NCBI RefSeq assembly: GCF_041102775.1
Contig: NZ_JBGCUO010000001.1
Coordinates: 1,054,001 to 1,118,000, forward strand
DNA from: Alcanivorax sp. REN37
GTDB lineage: Bacteria; Pseudomonadota; Gammaproteobacteria; Pseudomonadales; Alcanivoracaceae
Reading direction: 5' to 3'
DNA: 64,000 nucleotides
The number at the start of each line of letters is the position of its first letter. Positions within the stretch are counted from its first letter, which is position 1. The translations under genes were made by a program, and so were the position numbers. Shown here piece by piece: positions 44,183 to 58,994 of the stretch. The notes below the pieces were generated by a model that made no database searches, was not told the origin of the DNA, and worked only from the letters and a program-made list of their open reading frames with translations.

Positions 44183-45208
44183 ATGCAAACACTGACGCTG
44201 GCCGCGTTGGCCGAGGCGCTGGGGGCCACCCTGCGCGGCCCGGGTGACACGGTGATCACTGGCCTGGGAACGCTGAAAGCCGCCACCGGCGAGCAGTTAG
44301 CCTTCCTTGCCAATCCGCGCTACCGCAGCCAACTGGCCGAAACCACTGCCGGCGCGGTGCTGTGCACCGCCGCCGATGCCGAGCATGCACCGGGCGCGGT
44401 GTTGGTGGTGGACGATCCCTACCAAGCCTTCGCCCGCGCCAGCCATTGGTTCGATCGCGCGCCGCGGCCCGCCGCCGGTATTCATCCGCGGGCAGTGGTG
44501 TCGGAGCTGGCGCAGGTGCACCCGAGTGCGTCCATCGGTGCCAATGCGGTGATTGAGGATGGCGTCACCATTGGGGCTGACGTGGTGATCATGCCGGGCT
44601 GCTTTATCGGCGCCGGCAGCAGCCTCGCAGAGGGCGTGCGCCTCTGGCCGAATGTTACAATTTACCATGGCGTCAAAATTGGGCCGGGCACTATCATACA
44701 CGCCGGTTCAGTAGTCGGTGCCGATGGCTTCGGTTTCGCATTCAGCGCCGGCCAATGGCACAAAGTGGCCCAGGTGGGCGGGGTCAGCATCGGTGCTGGG
44801 GTTGAGATCGGTGCCAATGTCACCATCGACCGTGGCGCCATCGACGACACCCTGATCGGCGACGGTGTCATCCTCGACGACCAGGTCCATCTTGGACACA
44901 ACGTGGTGGTGGGTGACCACACCGCCATGGCTGGCAAGGTCGGGGTCTCCGGCAGTACACGCATCGGCCGCCATTGTTTGCTTGGCGGCGCTGTGGGCGT
45001 GGCGGGGCATCTGGACATTGCCGATGGTGTCACCGTGCTGGGCATGACCTTGGTGTCCCGTTCTTTGACCGAGCGGGGCGTTTACGGGTCGGCACTGCCG
45101 GCGGATCGTCAAGATCGCTGGCAACGCAATGCCGCGCGTTTTCGTCATCTCGACGAACTGTACCGGCGGGTGCGGACACTGGAAAAAGGCCGCCGCGACG
45201 GCGATTAA
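44183..45208 (+). CDS. lpxD: UDP-3-O-(3-hydroxyacyl)glucosamine N-acyltransferase
   Basis: Third step of lipid A synthesis: transfers a 3-hydroxyacyl chain to the 2-amino group. 341 aa from ATG 44183, preceded by GGGGAAG. N-terminal uridine-binding domain, then a left-handed beta helix of hexapeptide repeats (about 100-300), catalytic histidine in HLGHNVVVGDHTAMAG, and a C-terminal helix. In the standard bamA-skp-lpxD-fabZ-lpxA-lpxB order. Confidence 0.96.
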   Translation: MQTLTLAALAEALGATLRGPGDTVITGLGTLKAATGEQLAFLANPRYRSQLAETTAGAVLCTAADAEHAPGAVLVVDDPYQAFARASHWFDRAPRPAAGIHPRAVVSELAQVHPSASIGANAVIEDGVTIGADVVIMPGCFIGAGSSLAEGVRLWPNVTIYHGVKIGPGTIIHAGSVVGADGFGFAFSAGQWHKVAQVGGVSIGAGVEIGANVTIDRGAIDDTLIGDGVILDDQVHLGHNVVVGDHTAMAGKVGVSGSTRIGRHCLLGGAVGVAGHLDIADGVTVLGMTLVSRSLTERGVYGSALPADRQDRWQRNAARFRHLDELYRRVRTLEKGRRDGD

Positions 45209-45293
45209 AGATTCCGGACCGCGCTTTTTTTGTTTTCCTTTTTTGTGACGGAGACAGGTTTCGCGCCCGCCGTGCGGGAGTGAGACAAGGGCT

Positions 45294-45731
45294 ATGATGA
45301 ACATCAACGAAATCAAGGAATACCTGCCGCAACGCTATCCGTTCCTGCTGGTGGACCGCATCATCGAACTGGTACCGGGCGAGAAAGTGGTGGCGATCAA
45401 GAACGTCACCGTCAATGAGCCGTTCTTCAACGGCCACTTCCCGCAGGAGCCGGTGATGCCCGGCGTGCTGATTATCGAAGCCATGACCCAGGCTGCCGGT
45501 ATCCTCGGTTTCGTCACCGAGAACAAGCGCCCGGCGGATGGTTTCAACTACCTGCTGTGCGGCACCGACAAGGCGCGTTTCAAGCGCCCGGTAGTGCCAG
45601 GCGACCAGCTGGTGATGACCGCTAGCCTGATTGCCGTCCGCCGCCACATCCTCAAGTTTGCCTGCGAAGCCCGCGTCGACGGCCAGCTGGTTGCCAGCGC
45701 CGAGACCATGGTTGCCGAACAGCGCGTCTGA
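45294..45731 (+). CDS. fabZ: 3-hydroxyacyl-ACP dehydratase FabZ
   Basis: Dehydrates 3-hydroxyacyl-ACP in fatty acid elongation and competes with LpxA for 3-hydroxyacyl-ACP. 145 aa hotdog protein with catalytic His in [12 protein letters not shown] and Glu in [11 protein letters not shown]. Starts at ATG 45294 or the adjacent ATG 45297. Preceded by an 85-bp T-rich gap after lpxD with no clear hairpin. Confidence 0.97.
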   Translation: MMNINEIKEYLPQRYPFLLVDRIIELVPGEKVVAIKNVTVNEPFFNGHFPQEPVMPGVLIIEAMTQAAGILGFVTENKRPADGFNYLLCGTDKARFKRPVVPGDQLVMTASLIAVRRHILKFACEARVDGQLVASAETMVAEQRV

Positions 45732-45792
45732 CCCGCCTGCCGGTGCACCAAGGGGTGCGCAAACTGCACTGATCTGCCTTATACTCCCTGTC

Positions 45793-45823
45793 CACGTCTG
45801 CCCGCGCATTGCGGGCAGACGTG
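45793..45823 (+). other. Perfect leader hairpin before lpxA
   Basis: CACGTCTGCCCGC-GCATT-GCGGGCAGACGTG, 13 bp perfect, in the 182-bp fabZ-lpxA gap. No T-run follows. A TATACT hexamer at 45780-45785 stands directly before it; a transcript from there would begin with this hairpin. Confidence 0.7.
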
Positions 45824-45913
45824 CGCCAGTGCAGGACGCACCGTGGCGCAAGCTCAGGTCAGTGCCGTGGGAGTCGGTGCTGGCCCAGACCAGAACCCCG
45901 GATAACAAACTGA

Positions 45914-46681
45914 ATGATTCATCCTACCGCGATCATCGACACCGGTGCGGAGCTGGCCAGTGATGTCCAGGTCGGGCCCTATTCCATTATTGGTCCTGGG
46001 GTACGCATCGGCGCCGGCACCGTGATTGGTCCCCATGTGGTGATCAAAGGGCCCACCGTAATCGGTGAACACAACCGGATTTTCCAATTTGCCTCGGTCG
46101 GCGAAGACTGCCAGGACAAGAAATACCGTGGCGAACCGACCCGGCTGGAAATCGGCAATCACAACGTCATCCGTGAGCATGTCTCGATTCACCGCGGCAC
46201 CGTGCAGGATCAGGGCTTGACCCGTATCGGTGATGACAATCTGCTGATGGCGGGTGTCCACGTGGCACACGACTGCATGATTGGCAGCCACAATATTTTT
46301 GCCAACACCACCGGCATTGCCGGCCATGTGCACATCGGTGACGGCGTGATCCTTGGCGGTATGACCGGGGTGCACCAGTTCTGCCGCATCGGCTCCTACG
46401 CCATGACTGCCGGCTGCTCGCTGGTGCTCAAGGACGTCCCGGCCTATGTCATGGTGGGGGGTAACCCCGCCGCCGCCCGCAGCATGAACTTCGAAGGCAT
46501 GCGCCGTCGCGGCTGGAGTGCTGACCTGATCGCTTTGCTGCGGCGTGCCTACAAGCTGGTGTACCGGCAGGGGCTGACGTTGGAGCAGGCACTCGCGGAG
46601 CTGGACCAATTGCCACAGAGCCTGGAGCTGGCTCTGTTCGTTGATTCACTGCGGGCCTCGGAGCGCGGCATCACCCGCTGA
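45914..46681 (+). CDS. lpxA: UDP-N-acetylglucosamine acyltransferase LpxA
   Basis: First step of lipid A synthesis. 255 aa: left-handed beta helix of hexapeptide repeats from the start MIHPTAIIDTGAEL, catalytic histidine in GVHVAHDCMIG (E. coli His125), then a helical C-terminal domain. Chain-length specificity (C10 or C14) depends on one ruler residue that I did not assign. Followed 30 bp later by lpxB. Confidence 0.96.
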   Translation: MIHPTAIIDTGAELASDVQVGPYSIIGPGVRIGAGTVIGPHVVIKGPTVIGEHNRIFQFASVGEDCQDKKYRGEPTRLEIGNHNVIREHVSIHRGTVQDQGLTRIGDDNLLMAGVHVAHDCMIGSHNIFANTTGIAGHVHIGDGVILGGMTGVHQFCRIGSYAMTAGCSLVLKDVPAYVMVGGNPAAARSMNFEGMRRRGWSADLIALLRRAYKLVYRQGLTLEQALAELDQLPQSLELALFVDSLRASERGITR

Positions 46682-46711
46682 GCGCCGAGTCTCGCTGCCA
46701 AGGAGAACGCG

Positions 46712-47872
46712 ATGCCGGCGTGCCCCGCACCGGTTTTTGCCATCGTCGTCGGCGAGCTGTCCGGCGACACCCTAGGCGCCGGGCTGATCCGCGCCTTGCG
46801 GCAGCACTACCCCGACGCTCGCTTCATTGGCATCGCCGGCCCGCAGATGTTGGCCGAGGGTGCCGAAACCCTGTGCCCGATGGAACGTCTGTCGGTGATG
46901 GGGCTGACCGAAGTGGTGCCGCGGCTGCCGGAGCTGTTCCGCCTGCGGCGCCAGCTGGAGCAGTGGTTTGTGGCCGAAGGTGCCCGGCTTTATATCGGCA
47001 TCGATTCCCCCGACTTCACTTTGTCACTGGCGCGGCGCCTGCATCGGCGTGGGTTGCGCACGGTGCATTATGTCAGCCCGTCGGTGTGGGCCTGGCGGCA
47101 AGGCCGCATCCAGGGCATCCGCCGTGACGTGGACCATATGCTGACGCTGCTGCCGTTCGAAGCGGCGTTCTACCAGCAGCATCAGGTGCCGGTCACCTTC
47201 GTTGGCCACCCGCTGGCTGACACCATCCCCATGCAGCCGCCTACCGCCGAAGCTCGCGCCGAATTGGGACTGGATTCCTCGCGTCCGGTGCTCGCGGTGC
47301 TGCCTGGTAGCCGCAGCGGCGAAGTGCGGCAGCTGCTGCCTGATTTCCTCGCCGCTGCGCGCCAGGTGCGGGCCCGCCGGCCCGGGCTGCAGATCGTGAT
47401 TCCCGCCGCCACCCCGGAACGGGAGCAGGAAATCCTGGCTGAACTGACGCGTCAGCGCATGGAAGGGGTGCAGTGTGTGGCCGGCAAGGGCCGCACCGTG
47501 ATGGCCGCCGCCGATGTGGTGTTAATGGCCTCCGGCACCGCCACCTTGGAAGGACTGCTGCTGAAAAAGCCGATGGTGATCGGTTACCGCCTCGGTGCGC
47601 TGACGTATCGCATTGCGCGCCGACTAGTGAAAATCGATCACGTCGGCCTGCCCAACCTGCTTACCGAGCAGCCGCTGATTCCGGAGTTGATCCAAGACCA
47701 GCTGACCCCGGAAGCCGCCGCCAAGGCGGTGTTGGAATGGCTGGACAACCCTGATCGTGTGGCGGCACTGACTGATGCCTTCGATGCGGTCCACCAGCGC
47801 CTGCGCCGCGACGCCAGTGCCACCGCCGCTGACGCCGTGGTCTCAGTGTTGGCAGCGGAGCCGCGTGGGTGA
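46712..47872 (+). CDS. lpxB: Lipid A disaccharide synthase
   Basis: GT19 glycosyltransferase joining lipid X and UDP-diacylglucosamine. 386 aa. [16 protein letters not shown] at the N-terminus (the family usually has GExSGD), [30 protein letters not shown], and sugar-nucleotide block [15 protein letters not shown] precedes ATG 46712. It overlaps rnhB by 4 bp. Confidence 0.96.
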   Translation: MPACPAPVFAIVVGELSGDTLGAGLIRALRQHYPDARFIGIAGPQMLAEGAETLCPMERLSVMGLTEVVPRLPELFRLRRQLEQWFVAEGARLYIGIDSPDFTLSLARRLHRRGLRTVHYVSPSVWAWRQGRIQGIRRDVDHMLTLLPFEAAFYQQHQVPVTFVGHPLADTIPMQPPTAEARAELGLDSSRPVLAVLPGSRSGEVRQLLPDFLAAARQVRARRPGLQIVIPAATPEREQEILAELTRQRMEGVQCVAGKGRTVMAAADVVLMASGTATLEGLLLKKPMVIGYRLGALTYRIARRLVKIDHVGLPNLLTEQPLIPELIQDQLTPEAAAKAVLEWLDNPDRVAALTDAFDAVHQRLRRDASATAADAVVSVLAAEPRG

Positions 47873-48513
47873 CCCCGTTTTCCGAGTATCCGTTGGCGCC
47901 GCCGTGGCTGCCGAGCCGTTTCCACTGGCAGCCGGGCATGCTGCTGGCGGGCGTGGATGAAGTGGGCCGTGGTCCCTTGATTGGTGCTGTGGTGACAGCG
48001 GCGGTGATCCTTGATCCGGCGCGCCCGATTGACGGGCTGGCAGACAGCAAACGGCTCACCGAACGGCGCCGGCTGGCGCTGGTGCCGTTGATTCAGGAAC
48101 GTGCGCTGGCCTTCGCCTACGGCCGCGCGGAACCGGCTGAAATCGATCAGCTCAATATTTACCAAGCCACCATGCTGGCGATGCAACGCGCGGTACAGAA
48201 TCTGCCACAGCGCCCGCAGGCGGTGCTGGTGGACGGCAACCGCAGTCCAGAGTTCGGCGTGCCAGCGGAAGCGGTGGTGAAGGGCGATGGCCTGATCCCC
48301 GCCATCAGTGCCGCGTCGGTATTGGCCAAGGTCGCCCGCGACGCGGAGATGGCCGCGCTGCACCAGCACTATCCCGAATATGGTTTCGCACAGCACAAGG
48401 GTTACCCGACTGCTGAACATCTGGCAGCATTGGACCGCCACGGCGCCTTGCCCGGTCTGCACCGGCAATCGTTTGGCCCGGTGGCCCGCGCTGCCTTGCG
48501 TGACGTCGGCTGA
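47869..48513 (+). CDS. rnhB: Ribonuclease HII
   Basis: Cuts RNA in RNA-DNA hybrids and removes single ribonucleotides from DNA. 214 aa. Catalytic Asp and Glu in [22 protein letters not shown], further catalytic Asp in [11 protein letters not shown] and [17 protein letters not shown] 47869 overlaps the lpxB stop; it gives an N-terminus about 16 residues longer than E. coli, so ATG 47938 is an alternative, though that would be very close to the first catalytic residue. Confidence 0.94.
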   Translation: MTPFSEYPLAPPWLPSRFHWQPGMLLAGVDEVGRGPLIGAVVTAAVILDPARPIDGLADSKRLTERRRLALVPLIQERALAFAYGRAEPAEIDQLNIYQATMLAMQRAVQNLPQRPQAVLVDGNRSPEFGVPAEAVVKGDGLIPAISAASVLAKVARDAEMAALHQHYPEYGFAQHKGYPTAEHLAALDRHGALPGLHRQSFGPVARAALRDVG

Positions 48514-48559
48514 CGTCCACGCTGTCTCTCCGCCCCGCATTGATCCTTGAGGTGAACCG

Positions 48560-51500
48560 GTGACCGATCCTGCTTTTGTCCATTTGCGTGTGCACACCGA
48601 CTACTCGTTGGTGGATGGTCTGGTGCGCGTTAAAGGGTTGGTGAAGCAGTGCGTGGCTCAAGGCATGCCGGCGGTGGGTGTCACCGACGACTCCAACCTG
48701 TTTGCCTTGATCAAGTTCTACAGCGCTGCTCAGGGCGCCGGCATCAAGCCGATCGCCGGTGCTGACCTGTGGCTGGAAAGCAGCCTGTTTGAAGAGCCGC
48801 TGCGCATCTGCGCGCTGGTGCAGAATGCGGTGGGCTACCAGAATCTGACGCTGCTGATTTCTCGCGCTTGGCAGCACAACCAGCTGCGCGGCCGTTCGGT
48901 GGTCAAGCGCGAGTGGCTGCAGGAGCTTAACGACGGGTTGATCCTGTTGTCGGCGGCGCGGCACGGTGAAATCGGTCGTCTGCTGCTGGCCGACAAGCGC
49001 GACGAAGCAGCGGCGGTGGCGACGGAATTTCGCCAGTGGTTCGGTGACCGTTTCTATTTGGAAGTGCAGCGCACCGAACGTGCCGGTGACGAAGACTGCC
49101 TGCACGCCACCGTGGCACTGGCCGACGCCCTGCAACTGCCGGTGGTGGCCACCAACGATGTGCGTTTCCTGGTGGAGGACGACTTCGACGCCCACGAGGC
49201 GCGGGTCTGTATCCACGACGGCGCCACCATCGACGACAGCCGCCGACCGCGTAAATACAGCGAACAGCAATATCTGAAAAGCGAAGCGGAAATGGTCGCG
49301 CTGTTTGCCGACCTGCCGGAGGCGCTGGCCAACTCGGTGCAGATCGCCAAGCGCTGCAACGTCGACCTACGGCTGGGCAAAAGCTTTCTTCCGGACTTCC
49401 CGATTCCGCCGGGCTTCACCATCGAACAATTCATCGAGGAAGAATCTCGCCGCGGGCTTAACCTGCGGTTGGAAAGCATCCTCGATGCCGCTGCGCCGGA
49501 CTACGCCGAGCGTCGCCGTCCCTATGACGAGCGCCTGCAGTTCGAGCTGAAGACCATTAACGACATGGGCTTTCCCGGCTACTTCCTGATCGTGTCGGAC
49601 TTCATTCGCTGGGCGAAGGAAAACGATGTGCCGGTGGGGCCGGGGCGGGGTTCCGGTGCCGGCTCGCTGGTGGCCTATGCGCTGGAGATCACTGATCTCG
49701 ACCCGATCCAGTACGACCTGCTGTTCGAACGCTTCTTGAACCCGGAACGGATTTCTATGCCCGACTTCGACGTCGATTTCTGCATGGATAAGCGCGACCG
49801 GGTCATCAGCTATGTGGCCGATAAATACGGCCGCGAAGCGGTGGGGCAGATCATTACTTTCGGCACCATGGCCGCCAAGGCGGTGGTGCGTGACGTGGCG
49901 CGGGTGCAGGGCAAGCCCTACGGCTTGGCCGACCGGCTGTCGAAGATGATCCCGCCGACGCCGGGCATGACGCTGGAAAAAGCGCTGGAGCAAGAAGAGC
50001 CGCTGCGCGAATTTCTCAACAGCGATGAACACTCCGACAGTGAAGCCGCCAACGAAATCTGGGACATGGCGCTGCAGCTGGAAGGCTTGACCCGTAACGT
50101 TGGTAAGCACGCCGGTGGGGTGGTGATCGCCCCCGGTCGATTGACGGATTTCGCGCCGCTGCATTGCGATGAAGACGGCGACAACCTGGTCACCCAGTTC
50201 GACAAGGACGACGTTGAATCGGCGGGGTTGGTGAAGTTCGACTTCCTCGGCCTGAAGACGCTGACCATCATTGACTGGGCGGTGCGCGCCGCCAACCAGC
50301 GCCGCGCCCGCAGCGGCGAAGCGCCGCTGGATATCTCCGAAATCCCGCTCGACGACGCGCCTAGTTTTGAGCTGCTTAAGCGCGGTGAAACCACCGCCGT
50401 GTTCCAGCTTGAATCGCAGGGCATGAAAGAGCTGATTAAAAAGCTCCGGCCGGACGTGTTCGAGGACATCATTGCGTTGGTGGCGCTGTACCGGCCGGGC
50501 CCGCTGGAATCGGGCATGGTCGATAACTTCATCAACCGCAAACACGGCCGTGAACCGCTGGCCTATCCCGACCCGCAATACCAGCACCAATGGCTGGAGC
50601 CGATCCTCAAGCCCACCTACGGCGTGATCCTGTATCAGGAACAGGTGATGCAGATTGCCCAGGTGCTGGCCGGCTACACCCTCGGCGGCGCGGACATGCT
50701 GCGCCGGGCGATGGGCAAGAAAAAGCCGGAGGAGATGGCCGAGCAGCGCGAAATCTTCGAAAGTGGCGCGCGTGACAAGGGCGTTGACGGCGAGCTGGCG
50801 ATCCGCATTTTCGACTTGGTGGAGAAATTCGCCGGATACGGCTTCAACAAATCCCACTCCGCTGCCTACGCGCTGGTGGCCTACCAGACCGCTTGGCTGA
50901 AAGTGCATTACCCGGCCGAATTTATGGCAGCGGTGATCTCGGCGGATATGCAGCACACCGACAAGGTGGTGACCTTCATCGATGAGTGCCACTCGATGGG
51001 GCTCAAAGTGCTGCCGCCGGATGTGAACAGCTGTGGCTACCGCTTCACCGTCAACGACGACGGCGACATCGTTTACGGCCTTGGTGCCATCAAGGGCCTC
51101 GGCGAAGGGCCAATCGATGCCATCGTGCAGGCGCGCGCTGCCGGCATGGTGTTCGAAGACCTGTTCGACTTCTGCCGCCGGGTGGACTTGAAGCGCATGA
51201 ACAAGCGCTCCATGGAAGCGCTGATCCGCGCTGGGGCGCTCGATACCATGGGCCCTCAGCGCGAGTTCAGTGACCGCGCCACGCTGATGGCGAGCCTGTC
51301 TGATGCGATGCAAGCGGCGGAGCAGGACGCCCGCAACGAAGCCGCCGGTATGGACGACCTGTTTGGCGGCGGCGGGGGCGGCACCGCTGAAGCGCCGGCG
51401 GTGGAGTGGAAGATCGGCCGCCCCTGGAGTGATGACGAACGCCTCAATGGCGAGCGTGACACGCTCGGCCTGTTCCTCACCGGCCACCCTATTGATCAGT

Positions 51501-52069
51501 TCGAGCGCGAGGTAAACCGCTTTGTCTCGGCTCGGCTCAATTCCCTTACTCCCACCGGCAAGGGCGAAGTGGCCACTGTGGCCGGACTGGTGGTGGCGCT
51601 GCGTATCACCCGCAGCAAGCGTAGCGGCGAGCGTATGGCGTTCCTGACCTTGGACGACAAAACCGGCCGGGTGGAAGTGTCGGTGTTCGGCCGGGTGTTC
51701 GCGCAGTTTGCTGAGCGCATCGAAAAGGATGTGCTGCTGGTGATCCGCGGTGCGGTGCGCAATGACGAATACACCGGCGGTTTCGGCATCATGGCCGACG
51801 AAATCTTTAATATTGCCGAAGCCCGCGCCCAGTACGCGCGGCGGTTGGCATTGGCGACGCCGGTCAGTGCGTCGTTACCAGCGTTGCTGCAACGGGTGCT
51901 GGAACCCTACCGGAGCGAACACGGCTGCCCGGTGATGCTCAAGCTGACCCACAGCGATGGGCGGGTGTCGATGGTGCTCGGTGACCCGTGGCGGGTGCGC
52001 CCGGAGCAGGCGCTGGTGGAAGAGCTGCGCAACCGCTTCGGTGACAAGTCGGTGGCGATCGAGTACTGA
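48560..52069 (+). CDS. dnaE: DNA polymerase III alpha subunit
   Basis: Catalytic subunit of the replicative polymerase. 1169 aa (E. coli 1160), GTG start at 48560 after GAGGTGAA. N-terminal PHP domain with [15 protein letters not shown], polymerase palm with the catalytic aspartates in [15 protein letters not shown] and earlier [16 protein letters not shown], helix-hairpin-helix region, OB domain near 990-1080, and the tau-binding C-terminus. A glycine run near residue 935 ([10 protein letters not shown]) forms the linker. Confidence 0.97.
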   Translation: MTDPAFVHLRVHTDYSLVDGLVRVKGLVKQCVAQGMPAVGVTDDSNLFALIKFYSAAQGAGIKPIAGADLWLESSLFEEPLRICALVQNAVGYQNLTLLISRAWQHNQLRGRSVVKREWLQELNDGLILLSAARHGEIGRLLLADKRDEAAAVATEFRQWFGDRFYLEVQRTERAGDEDCLHATVALADALQLPVVATNDVRFLVEDDFDAHEARVCIHDGATIDDSRRPRKYSEQQYLKSEAEMVALFADLPEALANSVQIAKRCNVDLRLGKSFLPDFPIPPGFTIEQFIEEESRRGLNLRLESILDAAAPDYAERRRPYDERLQFELKTINDMGFPGYFLIVSDFIRWAKENDVPVGPGRGSGAGSLVAYALEITDLDPIQYDLLFERFLNPERISMPDFDVDFCMDKRDRVISYVADKYGREAVGQIITFGTMAAKAVVRDVARVQGKPYGLADRLSKMIPPTPGMTLEKALEQEEPLREFLNSDEHSDSEAANEIWDMALQLEGLTRNVGKHAGGVVIAPGRLTDFAPLHCDEDGDNLVTQFDKDDVESAGLVKFDFLGLKTLTIIDWAVRAANQRRARSGEAPLDISEIPLDDAPSFELLKRGETTAVFQLESQGMKELIKKLRPDVFEDIIALVALYRPGPLESGMVDNFINRKHGREPLAYPDPQYQHQWLEPILKPTYGVILYQEQVMQIAQVLAGYTLGGADMLRRAMGKKKPEEMAEQREIFESGARDKGVDGELAIRIFDLVEKFAGYGFNKSHSAAYALVAYQTAWLKVHYPAEFMAAVISADMQHTDKVVTFIDECHSMGLKVLPPDVNSCGYRFTVNDDGDIVYGLGAIKGLGEGPIDAIVQARAAGMVFEDLFDFCRRVDLKRMNKRSMEALIRAGALDTMGPQREFSDRATLMASLSDAMQAAEQDARNEAAGMDDLFGGGGGGTAEAPAVEWKIGRPWSDDERLNGERDTLGLFLTGHPIDQFEREVNRFVSARLNSLTPTGKGEVATVAGLVVALRITRSKRSGERMAFLTLDDKTGRVEVSVFGRVFAQFAERIEKDVLLVIRGAVRNDEYTGGFGIMADEIFNIAEARAQYARRLALATPVSASLPALLQRVLEPYRSEHGCPVMLKLTHSDGRVSMVLGDPWRVRPEQALVEELRNRFGDKSVAIEY

Positions 52070-52095
52070 CCGGGCTGTCAGCGGGGCGTAACAAG

Positions 52096-52124
52096 TTGAA
52101 ACCAGGCCGGGGGCGGCCTAGATC
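52096..52124 (+). promoter_or_regulatory. Possible accA promoter
   Basis: TTGAAA at 52096-52101 and a weak -10 TAGATC at 52119-52124 with a 17-bp spacer, about 60 bp before accA. The -35 is good and the -10 poor. Confidence 0.3.
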
Positions 52125-52182
52125 GACGTTTCGGCTGCTTTGCCGCTAAACTGGCCCCCATTCACTCATCAGAGGTCCAGGA

Positions 52183-53145
52183 ATGAACCCGAATTTCCTC
52201 GAATTCGAACAGCCCATCGCTGATTTGGAAGCCAAGATCGAGGACCTGCGACTGGTGGGCAATGCGCCGGAGGTGAACATCTCCGAAGAGATCGCGAAGC
52301 TCCAGGAAAAGAGCATCGCGCTGACCGAGAGCATTTTCAAAAATCTCTCTTCCTGGCAGATCTCCCAGTTGTCCCGCCATCCGCAGCGTCCGTACACGCT
52401 CGATTACATCAGCCGCATCTTCGACCAGTTCGATGAGCTGCATGGTGACCGCACCTTCGCTGACGACGCCGCCATTGTCGGTGGTCTGGCACGGCTGGAA
52501 GGCCGTGCGGTGATGGTGATCGGCCACCAGAAAGGCCGCGCGGTGAAAGAAAAGGTGCGTCGTAACTTCGGCATGCCGAAACCGGAAGGCTACCGCAAAG
52601 CATTGCGACTGATGGAAATGGCGGAGCGCTTCAAGCTGCCGATCCTGACCTTCGTCGACACCCCCGGTGCTTACCCCGGCATCGACGCTGAAGAGCGCGG
52701 CCAAAGCGAGGCGATTGCCCGCAACCTGCTGGTGGCCTCGGCGCTGAAAGTGCCGATGATTGCCACCGTGATCGGTGAAGGCGGCTCCGGCGGGGCGCTG
52801 GCGATCGGTGTCTGCGATCACTTGCAGATGATGCAGTATTCCACCTATGCGGCCATTTCCCCGGAAGGCTGTGCTTCGATTCTGTGGCGCAGCGCCGACA
52901 AGGCGCCGGAAGCCGCTGAAGCGATGGGGCTGACCGCCGGCCGACTGCACGAGCAGGGCATTGTCGACGAAGTGATCGAAGAGCCGCTTGGTGGCGCCCA
53001 TCGCGACCACGATCTGGCGGCTCAGCGCTTGCGCAAGAGTCTGATCAAGGCCTTGGCGCGACTGGATGATCTGGATACCACCGAACTGGTGGACCGCCGC
53101 TATGCGCGGCTGATGTCCTACGGCAACGTGACCCACGGCGCCTGA
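52183..53145 (+). CDS. accA: Acetyl-CoA carboxylase carboxyltransferase alpha subunit
   Basis: With AccD transfers the carboxyl group from biotin to acetyl-CoA, giving malonyl-CoA. 320 aa from ATG 52183. N-terminal helices ([19 protein letters not shown]), then the crotonase-like core with oxyanion glycines in [14 protein letters not shown] and [20 protein letters not shown]. AccD is not in the window. A terminator follows. Confidence 0.97.
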   Translation: MNPNFLEFEQPIADLEAKIEDLRLVGNAPEVNISEEIAKLQEKSIALTESIFKNLSSWQISQLSRHPQRPYTLDYISRIFDQFDELHGDRTFADDAAIVGGLARLEGRAVMVIGHQKGRAVKEKVRRNFGMPKPEGYRKALRLMEMAERFKLPILTFVDTPGAYPGIDAEERGQSEAIARNLLVASALKVPMIATVIGEGGSGGALAIGVCDHLQMMQYSTYAAISPEGCASILWRSADKAPEAAEAMGLTAGRLHEQGIVDEVIEEPLGGAHRDHDLAAQRLRKSLIKALARLDDLDTTELVDRRYARLMSYGNVTHGA

Positions 53146-53166
53146 TCGCCAGTTGTCGTTATTGCA

Positions 53167-53214
53167 GCCGCCGCAGCGCCCGGAGCCCGCCTCCCGGCCG
53201 CGGCGGCTTTTTAT
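53167..53214 (+). terminator. Rho-independent terminator after accA
   Basis: GCCGCCGC / GCGGCGGC outer stem around an inner GC-rich hairpin, followed by TTTTTATT. Confidence 0.88.
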
Positions 53215-53239
53215 TGTCTGACTGACCGCTAGGAAGCCG

Positions 53240-54619
53240 ATGCACAGCAGCGCTCCTTTTCCCCACCGTCCTGAACAGGAAGCCGCTTGGCTGGCGGCCT
53301 TGGCGGCGCCGTTGCAGGCGCTGCCAGCGCCGTTGGTGGTGGCGGTCAGTGGTGGGCTGGATTCCACCGTGTTGCTGGCGGCGCTGGTGCGCGCTGGACT
53401 CGGCCCGCGTTTGAAAGTGGTGCACGTCGCCCACGGCTTGCAGGCCGCGGCCGAGCCTTGGCCGCAGCACGTACAGCAGCAGGCAGCGGCCTGGGGACTG
53501 GCCTGTACCCTGTGTCGGGTGCAGGTGGCGGTGGGCGGCAGTGTGGAAGAGCAGGCGCGTCGCGCCCGCCACCAAGCGCTGTTAGCCGAGGCCCCAGCCG
53601 GCGGCGCCGTGTTGTTGGCTCATCATCTGGACGATCAGGCTGAAACAGTGTTGCTGCGATTGCTGCGCGGCAGTGGCAGTGCCGGGTTGGCGGCCATGGC
53701 GCCAGTCAGTGCTCGCGCTGGGCGCTGGCTGCACCGGCCGCTGCTGGGCTATCGACGCCAGCAGTTGGAGCTGTTGGCGGCGCGCTGGCAGTTGCAGTGG
53801 GTGGACGATCCCACCAACGCTGCCGACGACATGGACCGCAACTTTCTGCGCAACCGCATTCTGCCGCAGTTGGAACAACGCTTTGCCGGCACCGCCGCCA
53901 CCTTGGCGCGGGCCGCGACGTTGCAGCAGGACAGCTTAGAGCTGCTCGATCAGCGCGCCGCCGAGGACCTAGCGGCGTTAGCACGGGCGGATGGTAGCTT
54001 GTGTCTGGCGCAATTGGCGCAACTGTCGCCAGCCCGCCAGCGCAACCTTTTGCACGGCTGGCTGCGCCGTGAACGGCTGCGGGCACCGCCACTGAAAGTG
54101 CTGGAACGGGTGCGCAGCGAACTGCTCACCGCCGAGGCCGACCGCCAGCCGCAGGTACCAGTGGGCGCGGTGGTATTCCGGCGTCACCGGCACGGACTGT
54201 ACTTGTTGGCAGAGCTAGAGCAGCAACCGCTTTCAGCACAGCCGTTACCGAGCGCCGATGCCTGCTGCGGCGCGGTGCAGTTGCAGTGGGTGAGTGGCGA
54301 CGATGTGCAGGATGAGCGCGACTGGCCGTTGCCAGCCGGCGGCGATTGGCAGCTGGGCCCGGCGGTAGCCGGCCTGCACTGGCGCCAGCATGGACGCCAG
54401 CGGGAGGTGCGCGAACAATGGCGGGCGGCGGGCGTGCCGCCTTGGCAACGTCAGCGACTGCCTGTGCTGTGGCGTGATGGCATGCCGTGGGCCGTGGCTG
54501 GCCTGGGTGTCTCGGATGCCGCCTGGGCGGCGCGCGCCGACGCTGAGCGCTGGTTGCGGGTGACTCCAGCGCCGCCGTGCCACCCGGCGTCGCGGCCTGC
54601 GGGCGCATTGTGGGCCTGA
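53240..54619 (+). CDS. tilS: tRNA(Ile)-lysidine synthase
   Basis: Converts C34 of tRNA-Ile2 (CAU) to lysidine so that it reads AUA. 459 aa. PP-loop AVSGGLDSTVLLAAL near residue 36, HVAHGLQ, and AHHLDDQAETVLLRLLRGSG; the RNFLRNRILPQL segment follows. The C-terminal tRNA-binding domains are present but more diverged and W/Q/R-rich than the core. AGGA precedes ATG 53240. Confidence 0.93.
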   Translation: MHSSAPFPHRPEQEAAWLAALAAPLQALPAPLVVAVSGGLDSTVLLAALVRAGLGPRLKVVHVAHGLQAAAEPWPQHVQQQAAAWGLACTLCRVQVAVGGSVEEQARRARHQALLAEAPAGGAVLLAHHLDDQAETVLLRLLRGSGSAGLAAMAPVSARAGRWLHRPLLGYRRQQLELLAARWQLQWVDDPTNAADDMDRNFLRNRILPQLEQRFAGTAATLARAATLQQDSLELLDQRAAEDLAALARADGSLCLAQLAQLSPARQRNLLHGWLRRERLRAPPLKVLERVRSELLTAEADRQPQVPVGAVVFRRHRHGLYLLAELEQQPLSAQPLPSADACCGAVQLQWVSGDDVQDERDWPLPAGGDWQLGPAVAGLHWRQHGRQREVREQWRAAGVPPWQRQRLPVLWRDGMPWAVAGLGVSDAAWAARADAERWLRVTPAPPCHPASRPAGALWA

Positions 54620-54654
54620 GGCCATTCTGTTAGCATTTCCTCCCGTCCTAGTAG

Positions 54655-58605
<3,951 letters not shown>

Positions 58606-58665
58606 CAGCAGCGCGCCGGCGATGGCGCAGGAGTGGGTCGTATGGATGCGTCTGCACTGATCGGA

Positions 58666-58684
58666 GGCGCCCGGCACGGGCGCC
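58666..58684 (+). other. Hairpin between the Shine-Dalgarno and start of ftsB
   Basis: GGCGCCCG-GCA-CGGGCGCC, 8 bp perfect, ending 7 bases before the ftsB ATG. The only Shine-Dalgarno-like sequence, CGGAGG at 58662-58667, lies on the far side of it. Confidence 0.65.
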
Positions 58685-58691
58685 ACCGCGC

Positions 58692-58994
58692 ATGAACCGG
58701 GTGACCGGACCGCGGCTGCTGCTGGCACTGCTGCTGGTCACCTTGCTGGCCTTACAGTTGCGGCTGTGGTTCGGCGAAGGCAGCCTGCGCCATGGTTTGG
58801 CGCTGCAACAGAACGTGGCGGAGCTGGAGCAGGAGACCGAGCGCCTGCGCGACCGCAACCGCCTTATGGCCGCTGATGTGGCCGATCTCAAACAGGGCCT
58901 CGACACCGTGGAAGAAATCGCCCGGCGTGATTTGGGCCTGATCCGCGATGGCGAGACCTTCTACTTGGTGCTCGATCGCGATGTTGCCCAGTGA
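58692..58994 (+). CDS. ftsB: Cell division protein FtsB
   Basis: Bitopic divisome protein forming the FtsQLB complex that activates septal wall synthesis. 100 aa: short cytoplasmic start, membrane helix at about residues 8-25, coiled coil (about 35-75, LEQETERLRDRNRLMAADV), and the conserved VEEIARRDLGLIRDGETFY segment. No in-frame start exists between 58605 and ATG 58692. In the usual eno-ftsB-ispD order; its end overlaps ispD. Confidence 0.94.
   Translation: MNRVTGPRLLLALLLVTLLALQLRLWFGEGSLRHGLALQQNVAELEQETERLRDRNRLMAADVADLKQGLDTVEEIARRDLGLIRDGETFYLVLDRDVAQ

Noticed and set aside
49367-51487. A 706-codon minus-strand open frame
   Set aside because: It is antisense to dnaE, has no recognisable domain and is explained by codon bias.
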